DNA of 64,000 nucleotides, from the NCBI RefSeq assembly GCF_029813775.1, contig NZ_JARVKW010000012.1:62001-126000 (forward strand). The letters are read 5' to 3'. The notes below the pieces were generated by a model. It ran no database searches, was not told the origin of the DNA, and saw only the letters and a program-made list of their open reading frames with translations. Below are positions 8,783 to 17,165 of the stretch, in pieces. Position numbers and translations under genes: made by a program. Source of the DNA: Streptomyces sp. DH24. GTDB taxonomy: Bacteria; Actinomycetota; Actinomycetes; Streptomycetales; Streptomycetaceae. Numbering within the stretch: the stretch's first letter is position 1; every line of letters begins with the position of its first letter.

Positions 8783-9769
8783 TCACAGGGTGGCGTCGGT
8801 CGAGATGTACTCGATCTTCACCGGGTTCGTGCCGTCGTACAACCCGGTGAAATTGAAGGTCGGCTTGACCACGCCGAAGCCGTCCACGACCGGCGGACCC
8901 TCGTCCAGGCGCACCGCAGGCAGCGTGATCCGGAACGTCTCGAAGAACGTGGTGGCGATGTTCGGGCCGACGAACTCCCACACCAGGGACGTTGCCCCGT
9001 CGCTGGTGTGCAGGTCGTCCAGGGTGGTGCCGACGTAGTCCGTCTCCAGGTTCCCGGTGACCTTGACCTGGTCGTTCTCGATCGGCTCCTTCTTCAGCGC
9101 GCTCTGGTTGGCGTAGTACCGCTCCACGTCCTGCGGACGCTCGATCTTGCAGGACATCTTGCGGATGCCGTCCAGCGCCGTCTCCGTGCCGAAGGCCCCG
9201 GCCTTGACCGCCATCTGCCCGAAGTGGAAAGGGCTCATGTTGGCGTAGGACGCGGCGGCCAGAGTCTGCGTCTCGTCGCAGTCCCGGCCGTCGATCTCGA
9301 ACGTGCTGGTGAGCATCTCGCCCACGCCGCACGCGAACTCGCCGCTCACGACCTTGCAGCCGACGAACGTCTTGTCCGTGACCGCGCCCGTCGTCAGCGG
9401 CACGCCCTTCTGGATCGTCAGGCTCTTACCCGCGACGGACGCCAGGGTGTGCGTCTGCAGGTACGCGGCGGTCGTCGCCTGCTGCACCGGCGTGACGCTG
9501 GTCCCCATCAGGGCCTGCAGCAGCAGCCCCATGCCCTTGTTGGTGACCTCCAGGTCGATGCTTCCGCCCGCCTCGCGGCGCGTGACCACCCGGCGGGAGG
9601 ACAACGCCATCAGCCGCCCGGCCGCGATACCGGCGCTCTGCGCCGTGGTCTTCTTGAGAGCCAGGCTCTCCTTGGTGAACTCGATGAAGCGGGACGGCGC
9701 GACGAACGTGCCGTAGGTCGTCTCGGCGGCGATGCCCAGCTGGGCGCCGAGACCGGAACCGATCGCCAT
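8783..9769 (-). CDS. Major tail tube protein, 328 aa
   Basis: Starts MAIGSGLGAQLGIAAETTYG followed by TFVAPSRFIEFTKESL, the usual N-terminus of actinophage and Gram-positive phage tail tube proteins (GIAxExTYGT...P.RF.E). Further on: GSIDLEVTNKGMGLLLQALM, SFTF-like beta segments and the C-terminal FNFTGLYDGTNPVKIEYIST. It polymerises into hexameric rings that make the tail tube around the tape measure. ATG at 9769; the upstream stop is 3 nt away, so translation is probably coupled. Confidence 0.85.
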   Translation of the reverse strand: MAIGSGLGAQLGIAAETTYGTFVAPSRFIEFTKESLALKKTTAQSAGIAAGRLMALSSRRVVTRREAGGSIDLEVTNKGMGLLLQALMGTSVTPVQQATTAAYLQTHTLASVAGKSLTIQKGVPLTTGAVTDKTFVGCKVVSGEFACGVGEMLTSTFEIDGRDCDETQTLAAASYANMSPFHFGQMAVKAGAFGTETALDGIRKMSCKIERPQDVERYYANQSALKKEPIENDQVKVTGNLETDYVGTTLDDLHTSDGATSLVWEFVGPNIATTFFETFRITLPAVRLDEGPPVVDGFGVVKPTFNFTGLYDGTNPVKIEYISTDATL

Positions 9770-9772
9770 GGA

Positions 9773-9994
9773 TCAGCCCTCCTTCTGCGGCTTGGCCGCG
9801 GTCTTCCGCAGCGGCAGAGCCGCCGTCTCGGTCTCCTGCGGGCGGGGCTCCTCGACCGGCTCCCAGGTCGCGGGCTGGCAGGCGTACCCGTCGAACCGCT
9901 CGTCCGGCACCTCAACGACTTCGTCCGGCTCGACGGCCCGGCCCAGCTCGGGCACGGTCACCGGCTCGGGCCCCACGTAGCGCACACGCGCCAT
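9773..9994 (-). CDS. Small acidic head-tail region protein, 73 aa
   Basis: MARVRYVGPEPVTVPELGRA then EPDEVVEVPDERFDGY and a Lys/Pro end. The N-terminal half resembles short beta-sheet proteins found beside capsid and tail genes of actinophages (V.YVGP..V.VP..G..V.PG..V.VPD). ATG at 9994 with GAGGAG upstream. No enzymatic motif. It is likely virion-associated or a small assembly factor; the exact job is unknown. Confidence 0.65.
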   Translation of the reverse strand: MARVRYVGPEPVTVPELGRAVEPDEVVEVPDERFDGYACQPATWEPVEEPRPQETETAALPLRKTAAKPQKEG

Positions 9995-10016
9995 GGCAAC
10001 TCCTCAGGTGGATGGG

Positions 10017-10481
10017 TCAGATACGGGCTCGGCAGGAGACCGTGAACGCCAGCCCGGCAACGACGCCTTCGGCCTGGGCCTGCTGCAGGTTGCCGGCCGT
10101 GAGGTGCGCCCACAGCACGGTGCCGTTCAGCGTCGGCGCCTCGGGCGCCTCGTTGGTCGCGCGCAGCGCCGCCTCGACGGCGCCGACCAACACGAACACC
10201 CGATCGCGGACGACGCTCATGTCCTTGTCGCCGCGCCGGGATTCGGCGTAACAGGAGATGTCGAAGTCCTCGTCACGGGTGCGGGCCCCGGCCCCGTTGA
10301 AGGACTGAGTCAAGGCAACGGCCGCGTCGGCGCCGGGCTGCCAGCCGACGAGGATCATGTCCCGCTCGCTGGCGTTGGTGGACTCCGGGCCGTCCACGAT
10401 GCGCACCCCGGCCAGGGCGGGCGCCGCGCGCAGGATGTCCAGCAGCGCGGCCACCGCCGCCGGCACTCGGGAGGTCTCCAT
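10017..10481 (-). CDS. Tail terminator / head-tail joining protein, 154 aa
   Basis: Starts METSRVPAAVAALLDILRAA, typical of tail terminator proteins, followed by VRIVDGPESTNASERDMILV, beta strands RTRDEDFDISCYAES and the ending GTVLWAHLTAGNLQQAQAEG...AGLAFTVSCRARI. In siphoviruses this ring closes the tail tube at the head-proximal end. The ATG at 10481 directly abuts the TAG of the connector gene. Fold-level assignment by pattern and gene order; no biochemical signature. Confidence 0.65.
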   Translation of the reverse strand: METSRVPAAVAALLDILRAAPALAGVRIVDGPESTNASERDMILVGWQPGADAAVALTQSFNGAGARTRDEDFDISCYAESRRGDKDMSVVRDRVFVLVGAVEAALRATNEAPEAPTLNGTVLWAHLTAGNLQQAQAEGVVAGLAFTVSCRARI

Positions 10482-11021
10482 CTACGCCACCCCCGGCGGC
10501 AGCTTGAACGGCTCCAGCAGCTGCAGCACCCGGTTGGGCACCGCGTAGCCGAAGCCGGGCACCGGGTCGGTGACCGACCAGTCGTCGGCGCCTCCCACCG
10601 GTACCCGCGTCGCCCCGTACTGGGTGCGCCACAGATGCTGCAGCAGGATCAGCGCCGCCAGCTTGATCGTCGGCGGGACCACGGCGCGGCCGGCGGTGTA
10701 CGTGACGGTGTACCGCCCGGCAGGCCAGGCGCCGCCGCTGCGGCTGATGAGGCCCGCCGGGCCGTCCACGGCCAGCGTGTCAGCCGGATAGCTGACGCCG
10801 CCGCCCGTCAGCGCCGTCACGGCCAGCACCGGCGGGTGCAGCACGGACAGCGCGGGCCCGCCGCCGCTGACGGTGTCGGTGACCGCCCGCTGCTCGACCA
10901 CACCCACGTAGCCCTCAATGACCGCGTCCAGGGAGTCGACGTACAACTGCAGCTCGACGTCGTGAGAGGTGCTCTCGATGTCGAGCTGCCGTTTGGCCTC
11001 GGACAGCGTCACCAGCGCCAT
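10482..11021 (-). CDS. Head-tail connector (HK97 gp6-like adaptor), 179 aa
   Basis: MALVTLSEAKRQLDIESTSH, ELQLYVDSLDAVIEGYVG: the helical N-terminus of adaptor proteins that dock under the portal. The middle (LHPPVLAVTALTGGG, AGRYTVTYTAGRAVVPPTIK) and the helical LAALILLQHLWRTQYGATR match the family layout seen in actinophages. It lies between capsid genes and tail terminator, where adaptors sit. GGGGGG-rich ribosome binding site upstream of ATG at 11021. Confidence 0.8.
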   Translation of the reverse strand: MALVTLSEAKRQLDIESTSHDVELQLYVDSLDAVIEGYVGVVEQRAVTDTVSGGGPALSVLHPPVLAVTALTGGGVSYPADTLAVDGPAGLISRSGGAWPAGRYTVTYTAGRAVVPPTIKLAALILLQHLWRTQYGATRVPVGGADDWSVTDPVPGFGYAVPNRVLQLLEPFKLPPGVA

Positions 11022-11034
11022 GCCCGCCCCCCTT

Positions 11035-11259
11035 CTATGACGTGCCGCGCGGCGGCGTCTTGCGGCGGGCCGGGCGCCGGGCGGCCCTCTCGGCGGAGGG
11101 CGGCTGCTCGGGCGTCTCCACGGGCTCGGCGCGCACCAGCTCGGCGCGCACCCCGTCCGCCCAGGCCGCGGCCTCCGGGCCGGGGAGGTCGATCTCCTCC
11201 CCGGCCCGCCACGAGAAGCCCGCGCCCGCCACGCTGGTCAGCATGCGGATACGGGCCAT
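11035..11259 (-). CDS. Small hypothetical head protein, 74 aa
   Basis: MARIRMLTSVAGAGFSWRAG followed by EEIDLPGPEAAAWADGVRAE and an Arg/Pro/Lys-rich tail. The first 40 residues fit a short beta-rich motif (G..FS...G..v.lp...A..w.dg..A) often coded next to the major capsid gene of siphoviruses. ATG at 11259 overlaps the upstream stop by ATGA, so the pair is probably co-translated. Function unknown. Confidence 0.65.
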   Translation of the reverse strand: MARIRMLTSVAGAGFSWRAGEEIDLPGPEAAAWADGVRAELVRAEPVETPEQPPSAERAARRPARRKTPPRGTS

Positions 11260-11651
11260 CAGTCGCCGAGCCCCTGGTGAAGCCGCTCCACCTCGCGCTC
11301 GGCGCGGGACTCGGCCGACTCCTTGGCCTTCTCCTGCGCCTCCTTCAGCGCCTTCACCTCGGCGTCCGGCTCGCTGTCCCCGGTGCCGTCGTCGGCCGGG
11401 CCGGCGCTCACACCGCGCGCAGCGACATCGACCGCGGACACCGCCTGCACGGCGAGCTGCTCCTTCGCCGCGGCGATCGCCGTGTCCTTGTCGCCGATAA
11501 ACTCCGGACGGACCTGGTCCATTGAGCCGTCGGCGCGGCGCGACGCCATGACGATGCGGTCGTGGTCGCCGTGCTCGGCCGCGGCCGGGGTGGGCTTGTC
11601 CTGCAGGACCCCGCCGTCCGACGGGGTCTCCTTCTTCGGGCTGGTCGCCAT
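11259..11651 (-). CDS. Charged hypothetical protein after the capsid gene, 130 aa
   Basis: MATSPKKETPSDGGVLQDKP, a stretch HGDHDRIVMASRRADGSMDQ, then an acidic linker and a coiled-coil C-terminus (EVKALKEAQEKAKESAESRA). Immediately downstream of the major capsid gene, a slot often taken by decoration, scaffold or head-completion proteins. The predicted disorder and coiled coil would suit a head-associated accessory protein, but I see no diagnostic motif. ATG at 11651 with GGAAGGG upstream. Confidence 0.6.
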   Translation of the reverse strand: MATSPKKETPSDGGVLQDKPTPAAAEHGDHDRIVMASRRADGSMDQVRPEFIGDKDTAIAAAKEQLAVQAVSAVDVAARGVSAGPADDGTGDSEPDAEVKALKEAQEKAKESAESRAEREVERLHQGLGD

Positions 11652-11695
11652 GAGGGCGTCCCTTCCTGTGAGTCGGCGTCATCGCCGGGGCCGGA

Positions 11696-12946
11696 TCAGG
11701 TGGCGGAGTTGCGGTAGGCCTTGTACGCGGCCGTGTCCTGCGGCGTGCCGTCCGTCCGCGCGAACGCCAGGAAACCCACCTGCAGGTAGTCCGCGTACCG
11801 CTCGGCCAGGCGCAGCAGCTGCACGTCCTGCACGTCGCGGATCAGGTAGCCCGCGTAGAAGTCGCCGAACAGGATGGACTTGGCGTTGGCCGCCATGGCG
11901 GGCATGTCCTGGTTGATCGTGTACGGGTAGCCCAGCAGGCTGTCCGGGACGCCGACCTGAACGGACGGCTCCCACAGCGGCCGGTTCTGGCCGTCCTTCA
12001 GCTTCCGGGCGGCGGCCAGGGTCCCGTCGGCGAACATCCACCGCACCCGCCCGGAGTTCCGGTACGCCGGGTCCACCGAGTGGGCCAGGTCGATCAGGTC
12101 GTCGTAGGTGACGGACGTGGTCTGGCCGGTGGCGCCGGTCTTGCCGACCACCGCGTTGGTCTGCACGCCCTCCGGCTGGGCGGTGCCCGTGCCGGTGGTG
12201 AAGTGCTGGTTCTGCGCCCGGCCGATGCGCCGGCCGAGGACGCCGGCCAGCCACGACTCCAGGTCGAACGCCTTGTCGTTGAGCAGCTGCAGGCTGACCC
12301 TGACGAGCTTCGACGTGTACATGTACGCGCCGATGTCGTTGGTGCCCAGCGTCACGTCCTGCTCGGTCACCTGCGAGTTCTCGGCCAGGATCGCGCCGAC
12401 GTTCGCGGTGTCGTCGTTCGTCGGCCACGGCAGGGTCGCGCCGGTCTCCGTGGTGATGACCTCGGCCACGTCGCGCATCGAGCTGTAGAACTTCTGCGCC
12501 TCGATCAGCTTGGCCCGGAACGCGGGCGGCACGATGTAGCCGCCGGCCGCGCCGGTGGCCACGCCCTGCGCGCGCAGCTCCTTGCCGTCGACCCAGCCCG
12601 AGCGCAGCACGGTGCGCTGCTCGCTGGTCAGTTCGGTGGTGCCGTCGCGCATCCACGCCCGGTACGCCTCGGCGTAGGCCTCGGCCTTGTCGGGGCCGCC
12701 GTGCCGTTCCTCGTCGGCGTCCCGGGTGGCGTCGATGACCTGCGAGTAGTCGACGTTCGCCAGACGGGCGTGACGCTCCTCGCGCTCGATGTCGGCGGAC
12801 AGCCGCTCGACGTCGGCGAGGGCGGCGTCCCACGCGGAGCGGTCCTCGGCGGACAGCTCGGCGTCCGAGGCCGCGCGGTTCTGGAACTCCTGCGCCTTGT
12901 CCCAGGCGCTCGCTCGCTGGTCGAGCAGATCCTTCAGGGTGGGCAT
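11696..12946 (-). CDS. Major capsid protein, HK97 fold, 416 aa
   Basis: ATG at 12946 is preceded by GGAGG. Residues 1-85 are a charged coiled coil (TLKDLLDQRASAWDKAQEFQ, ERLSADIEREERHARL), the delta/scaffold domain that the prohead protease removes. The mature part shows GVATGAAGGYIVPPAFRAKL, SQVTEQDVTLGTNDIGAYMY, the E-loop and A-domain regions, and ARTDGTPQDTAAYKAYRNSA at the end. Self-assembles into the icosahedral shell. Gene order terminase-portal-protease-capsid is the classic HK97 order. Confidence 0.93.
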   Translation of the reverse strand: MPTLKDLLDQRASAWDKAQEFQNRAASDAELSAEDRSAWDAALADVERLSADIEREERHARLANVDYSQVIDATRDADEERHGGPDKAEAYAEAYRAWMRDGTTELTSEQRTVLRSGWVDGKELRAQGVATGAAGGYIVPPAFRAKLIEAQKFYSSMRDVAEVITTETGATLPWPTNDDTANVGAILAENSQVTEQDVTLGTNDIGAYMYTSKLVRVSLQLLNDKAFDLESWLAGVLGRRIGRAQNQHFTTGTGTAQPEGVQTNAVVGKTGATGQTTSVTYDDLIDLAHSVDPAYRNSGRVRWMFADGTLAAARKLKDGQNRPLWEPSVQVGVPDSLLGYPYTINQDMPAMAANAKSILFGDFYAGYLIRDVQDVQLLRLAERYADYLQVGFLAFARTDGTPQDTAAYKAYRNSAT

Positions 12947-13009
12947 GCGTGCCTCCAGCACGAGAAGCCCCACGCCGTCACGGCAGGGGCTGAGGGATGG
13001 TGGGTGCTG

Positions 13010-13762
13010 CTACCGCGCCAGGCGGTAGCGGGCGGCGAGCAGCTCCATCTGCCTCGCCTGACGGCCCCCAGTGGTCTCTCCCGGCTGGGTTGCGTCACGG
13101 CCCCGAGTGGCCGCCGTGGCGGCCGGCTCGCGGCGGAAGTCGTTGAGTTCGGGCCGGTGGGCGGCCCGGCGGTCGAAGGCCTCGTCGTCGCCGCGCGCGG
13201 CCAGCGCCACGCCGACCGAGCGCAGCGCGGCGTCGGTTCCCTCGTAGGCGGGGAAGGTGACGGCGGACACCTCGAACAGCTGCACCTCACGGATGATGCG
13301 CAGCTCAGCCTGCATCTCGCCCTCGGACGTATCGACGGTGATGGTCTCCCAGTCGTCCTTGATGACGCGGAAACCGAACGACATGCCGGTGATGTTCCCG
13401 TTCTCCAGATTCACGGCCAGGTCGGCAACGTAGGACAGGCGAGTGTCCAGGTCCGAGTTGACCGCGAGACCGACTTGGTCCTGCGCCAGGCGCAGGCTTC
13501 CAGCCGAAACACGGGAGACGACCAGGCGGGTGTCGTGGTCGATCAGGTACCGGGAATCGCCCTCGGACAGGGTCTTGGTGTAGGCACCTGGCGCGATCTC
13601 CTCATAGAAACCCCAGGTGAACGGGTTACCAATGGCCGTGCGCTGGTTGAAGACGGCGGCGTGCCCCTCAAACTGCAGCACGCCCTGGTCGTCGCCGGCT
13701 GCGCGTAGCTGCACCCCGGCCGCCGCCAGGGCGAGATCGCGGCGCTCCTCACGATGCGTCAT
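13010..13762 (-). CDS. HK97-family prohead protease, 250 aa
   Basis: Contains FEGHAAVFNQRTAIG, EEIAPGAYTKTLSEGDSRYL, LIDHDTRLVVSRVSAGSLRL with the conserved His of the catalytic dyad/triad, and NITGMSFGFRVIKDDWET with the Ser (MSFGF), then EVSAVTFPAYEGTDAALRS. Cleaves the capsid delta domain and itself during prohead maturation. The start at 13762 overlaps the portal gene by 14 nt. The C-terminal 60 residues are low-complexity and probably lost on self-processing. Confidence 0.92.
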   Translation of the reverse strand: MTHREERRDLALAAAGVQLRAAGDDQGVLQFEGHAAVFNQRTAIGNPFTWGFYEEIAPGAYTKTLSEGDSRYLIDHDTRLVVSRVSAGSLRLAQDQVGLAVNSDLDTRLSYVADLAVNLENGNITGMSFGFRVIKDDWETITVDTSEGEMQAELRIIREVQLFEVSAVTFPAYEGTDAALRSVGVALAARGDDEAFDRRAAHRPELNDFRREPAATAATRGRDATQPGETTGGRQARQMELLAARYRLAR

Positions 13763-15077
13763 CGTCGTCGCCCTCCTCGGGTCGCGTGGGGTTGAGCAGT
13801 CGGTGTGCCTCGGCCAGGTGCCGGGCGGCGCGGGCCGCCCGGTCGTCGGGTGCGGTCTCGGCGGGCGCAGCCTGAGCCGCTAGAGGGTCGCTGCCGAGCG
13901 GCGCCATGTACATCGGCTGCAGCCGCATATCGCCCTCGGGACCCTCGATCGGCGTGAGGTCTTCCAGCTCGCGGATGTCGTTCGCCGAGTAGGCGCCGCT
14001 GTCCCGCATCGCCCGGTAGAACGTCGCCCGCGCCGAACTGTCCCCGCGCAACAGCCCGCCCAGCTGGTACTTGGCGTACTGGTCGGCGGGCAGCAGCTCC
14101 TTCGTCACGCGCTGCTCCGTCGGCGTCAGCCACGTCGGCGCCAGATCCCAGGTGACAAACCCCTGCGCCTGCTGCTCCAAGCCCGTGCCCCAGCTGGTGG
14201 ACTTCTGCGTCTCCATCAACAGGAACAGCGGCACCCCGAACATGCGGGCCACTTCCACGACCTGGAACTGCCGGGACTCCAGGAACTGAGAGTCCTTGTA
14301 CGGCATCGTCACCGGGTGGAACGACGCCCCGGAGTCCAGGACGGCGATGTCGTGCGCGGACTGATGCCCGCCCAGCTTCGCCTTCCACGACGCCTTCAGC
14401 TGCTCTGCCTGATCCCGGTTCAGGCGCTGCTCGGTCTGCAGCACCCCGGAGATCATGTTCCCCGAGCCGTACAGCTTCGCCGCCGCCTTCTCCGCAGCCA
14501 GCCCCAGGCCGATACCCTCGGCCGCCGCACGGATCGGCGAGCAGCCGGTCACCCCGTCGTACCCGAGGGCGGGCAGGTGCAGGATCTCCCGGGACGTCCG
14601 CCGCTGCCGCACCCCCTGGTCGTCCTTGACCCAGAACACCTTGCCACCCGGGTTCTCCGGGCTCGGCTTCTCGCGGTCGACCTTCACCCGGTCCGGGCGG
14701 ATCGGCCACAGCTGCACAACCTGCCCGCCGCCGTTGCGGATCTTCTGCAGGTAGGCGTTGCCCCACAGCAGACGGTGCACGTACACCAGCCGCCACAGCT
14801 CGAACCGGGTCAGCTCCGGGTGCGGGTCCTCCAGCAGCGCTACCGTCGTGCGGTCCTTGGTGCCGTCGGCGTAGGTGTGCAGGGGCAGAGCCGCCGACAC
14901 GTTCGCGATGACCGCGACGGCCCGCCACACGGCCGGCATGTGCAGCGCGCTCGTCTCGGTGACCTCCACCCCGGCTTCGCCGGACGCGCCGCCCAGCAGG
15001 TTCACCAGGCTGTCGGAGGTGAGCGGCACCGCCGGGTTCTCCACGGAGCGGCGCTCGAACAGGCCGAACAGACTCAT
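13749..15077 (-). CDS. Portal protein, HK97 family, 442 aa
   Basis: MSLFGLFERRSVENP then TSALHMPAVWRAVAVIANVS, LLWGNAYLQKIRNGGGQVVQ, EILHLPALGYDGVTGCSPIR, a stem/crown region with GVLQTEQRLNRDQAEQLKAS and RMFGVPLFLLMETQKSTSWG, all hallmarks of HK97-type portals. Twelve copies form the ring at one capsid vertex for DNA entry and exit. Length matches the family. It overlaps the protease gene downstream and lies 4 nt after the start of the small membrane gene's stop. Confidence 0.93.
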   Translation of the reverse strand: MSLFGLFERRSVENPAVPLTSDSLVNLLGGASGEAGVEVTETSALHMPAVWRAVAVIANVSAALPLHTYADGTKDRTTVALLEDPHPELTRFELWRLVYVHRLLWGNAYLQKIRNGGGQVVQLWPIRPDRVKVDREKPSPENPGGKVFWVKDDQGVRQRRTSREILHLPALGYDGVTGCSPIRAAAEGIGLGLAAEKAAAKLYGSGNMISGVLQTEQRLNRDQAEQLKASWKAKLGGHQSAHDIAVLDSGASFHPVTMPYKDSQFLESRQFQVVEVARMFGVPLFLLMETQKSTSWGTGLEQQAQGFVTWDLAPTWLTPTEQRVTKELLPADQYAKYQLGGLLRGDSSARATFYRAMRDSGAYSANDIRELEDLTPIEGPEGDMRLQPMYMAPLGSDPLAAQAAPAETAPDDRAARAARHLAEAHRLLNPTRPEEGDDDDAS

Positions 15078-15250
15078 GGCCGCGCCTCCTTACGGGGTGC
15101 CGGCGGTGGCGCAGTCAGGGCCCGCTCGACGGCCACCACGCCCGCCAGGCCGCCCAGGATGAGCGCGGCGGGCACGTACACCAGGGCGACACCGACCAGA
15201 ACGGTGAGCGTGAACACCAGCTCCAGAAGGTGCAGGGCAGCGTTTCTCAC
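15074..15250 (-). CDS. Small membrane protein between terminase and portal, 58 aa
   Basis: GTG start at 15250 overlaps the terminase stop by GTGA, and its own stop overlaps the portal start, so it is locked into the packaging operon. It has one or two hydrophobic helices: LELVFTLTVLVGVALVYVPA and ALILGGLAGVVAVERAL, with a short basic tail. No known packaging protein is a membrane protein here; candidates are a holin-like or exclusion protein, but nothing in the sequence decides this. Confidence 0.65.
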   Translation of the reverse strand: MRNAALHLLELVFTLTVLVGVALVYVPAALILGGLAGVVAVERALTAPPPAPRKEARP

Positions 15251-16770
15251 CACAGGTTCGGCGCTCCTTCTTCCTCGACCTCGACGCCGAGACCCCACTT
15301 GGCCAGCGTCGCGGCCACGAGCGGGCTGATGTCCACGGACACGATCCGCCGCGCCCACGCCCAGGCATCACCCAGCGGACGCCTCTGCGCGCCCGCCAGC
15401 GCCGACGCCAGCGGCGCCTGATCCAGATGGGACAAGGTCTGCTCAGCGACCGCGTCGAAGAACTGGCCGCACGCCGCGGCCACCTCCCGCGCCTTCGGCT
15501 GCACCACCTCGACACCCAGACGCTCCTGCAGATCCGCGATCAGCGAGCCCGCCGGGCCGCCGGCATCGACCACCCAGCACCGCGGCTTCCACTTTTCGTG
15601 CAGCTCCGCAGCCCGGTCGAGAATCCAGCCGGTGCCCGGCCGGTGGTCCACGACCTCGACGTGCGTGCCGCCCCGCCACTCACCGGCCACGGCGATCGCC
15701 GCGTGCGACCGCTCCGGGGTCATGTCGATGGCGAACGCCACCGGATCCGACGGCTGGGACTCGGCAGCCGCCAGCGCCCGCCAGGCGTCCTCCCCGATGA
15801 CCTGCCACGTGTCGGCGGTGTCCGACGGATACTCGCCCACCCCAAGCCGCTCACGGGCGTACCCGGCCGAGCTGAGCGTCGCCCGCTCCCGCGCGACCTT
15901 CTCCAGCGTCAGCCGATAGCCGACACCCGGATTGGACTTCAGCACAGCCTCGTCGGACTCCGGGTCGTCGTGCGCCATGCAGTCCGGCGGGCACTCGTCC
16001 ACGTGCGGATCCGCCGACCACTCCATGTAGGCGAGCGACGGATCAGGACGACCCACCTCGATCGCGGCAAGCGCGCGACGCCGCAGACGGCCCAACTGCA
16101 CGGACGGGGCGCCGATACCGGCACTGCCCAGGTACCAGATCTGCGGGTTGGCGACAGCGGCCATCGTGGGCAGCAGCGCGTCCATCGCGTCGTCGCCCAG
16201 GATCATGTCCTCGTCGAGGATGTTGCAGTCGCCGGTGAAGCCGCGCCCGCTGCCCTTCGAGCGGGCAATGAAGCGGAGGACCTGGCCGGAGTGCAGCTCG
16301 ATCGACTCCTCGCCGACCGTGTACCGGTACGCCTTCACGCGTTTGTGCAGGTCAGGGCATGCGCGTATCAGGCGCTCGATCCTCTTGAACGCGTTCTTCG
16401 CCGTCTTGAACTCGTGGGCCGACAACAGGATCAGCCGCTCGCCGCCGATGAACAGACCCCACAGCACGCGGGCCTCGATCACGCCCCCCTTGCCGTTCTG
16501 GCGAGGGACGTTCACGCAGCACTCGAACGCGGCCCAGGTGCCGTCGGGCTTCTCACCCATGCCGACGCGCAGCACGTGCTGCTGCCACGGGTCCAGCACC
16601 AGGCCGGCCCGGGCCGCCAGGTCGATGGCCTCCTGCCCCGCGCTGGACACGGACGGCGGCGCGGTCTGGATCGGCGGCGTCTGCCAGCCGTACACCGTGC
16701 CGTCGTCAGCCGTCGGCGGACTGCTGTCGGGCAGCTGCTCGGCGCTTCGCTCGCTGCTCAGCAATGTCAT
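15247..16770 (-). CDS. Terminase large subunit, 507 aa
   Basis: The ATG at 16770 has a GGGGG stretch 9 nt upstream and overlaps the small subunit. Walker A is PRQNGKGG (residues 89-96), Walker B is NILDEDM (183-189), and the coupling region follows with NPQIWYLGSAG. The C-terminal nuclease shows VAFAIDMTPERSHAAIAVAG with the first metal Asp, WVVDAGGPAGSLIADL with a second, and SHLDQAPL further on. It drives ATP-dependent packaging through the portal and cuts the concatemer. Size is normal for HK97-like phages. Confidence 0.93.
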   Translation of the reverse strand: MTLLSSERSAEQLPDSSPPTADDGTVYGWQTPPIQTAPPSVSSAGQEAIDLAARAGLVLDPWQQHVLRVGMGEKPDGTWAAFECCVNVPRQNGKGGVIEARVLWGLFIGGERLILLSAHEFKTAKNAFKRIERLIRACPDLHKRVKAYRYTVGEESIELHSGQVLRFIARSKGSGRGFTGDCNILDEDMILGDDAMDALLPTMAAVANPQIWYLGSAGIGAPSVQLGRLRRRALAAIEVGRPDPSLAYMEWSADPHVDECPPDCMAHDDPESDEAVLKSNPGVGYRLTLEKVARERATLSSAGYARERLGVGEYPSDTADTWQVIGEDAWRALAAAESQPSDPVAFAIDMTPERSHAAIAVAGEWRGGTHVEVVDHRPGTGWILDRAAELHEKWKPRCWVVDAGGPAGSLIADLQERLGVEVVQPKAREVAAACGQFFDAVAEQTLSHLDQAPLASALAGAQRRPLGDAWAWARRIVSVDISPLVAATLAKWGLGVEVEEEGAPNLW

Positions 16771-16984
16771 CGACCGCATCCCCCTTCGACTGGACGGGCG
16801 CGAGCCTGCGCAGGTCGGCCAGCACCGCACGGAGTTCACGGGCAGCGACCGCCCGCGCGGTCGGGGCTTCGGCTTCATCGACTGAGCGGGCGAGGCTGGT
16901 GGCGAGTTCAGCGAGACCGGGCGAGACCGGCTCCACGCCGAGCTGTTCGATCTCGGCGTTGACCGCGTCGGTGACCGCGCCCAT
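16706..16984 (-). CDS. Terminase small subunit-like protein, 92 aa
   Basis: MGAVTDAVNAEIEQLGVEPV then an all-helical stretch AELATSLARSVDEAEAPTAR and LRAVLADLRRLAPVQSKGDA ending in a basic tail. Short helical proteins of this kind sit just ahead of the large terminase in many actinophages and act as the DNA-recognition partner. ATG at 16984 has GGGGGTG 6 nt upstream; an in-frame GTG lies two codons earlier. First gene of the late operon, after a terminator. No explicit HTH is seen, so the role rests on position and shape. Confidence 0.7.
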   Translation of the reverse strand: MGAVTDAVNAEIEQLGVEPVSPGLAELATSLARSVDEAEAPTARAVAARELRAVLADLRRLAPVQSKGDAVDDIAEQRAKRRAAARQQSADG

Positions 16985-17086
16985 GATCACCCCCGAGAGT
17001 CACACAGCGTAAACGTCACTCAGGGTGACTGCCGCTAAATCGCTGACGTTCGCTTCGCCGGATTAGGACTTGGAAAACGGCCGCGC
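16985..17086. other. Intergenic gap upstream of the late operon (possible late promoter and cos/pac zone)
   Basis: Between the terminator at 17087-17121 and the small terminase start. It contains several GTGAC/GTCAC half-sites (for example near 16996-17027) and is less GC-rich than its surroundings. A late promoter must lie here if the terminator works; I could not pick a convincing -35/-10 pair. Phage packaging sites are often beside the small terminase gene, so this is also a candidate cos/pac. Confidence 0.3.
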
Positions 17087-17121
17087 AAAAAATCGGGCGA
17101 CAAGGGCGTTTGGGTCGCCCG
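17087..17121 (-). terminator. Rho-independent terminator after the kinase-like gene
   Basis: On the minus strand an 8-bp stem CGGGCGAC/GTCGCCCG (17121-17094) with a 12-nt loop is followed directly by ATTTTTTG. It separates the transfer/accessory genes on the right from the late structural operon on the left. Confidence 0.75.
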
Positions 17122-17165
17122 GTCTGGCCCTGAAGTTTTGATCCACTCTCTCCGCTCGGCTGCGT

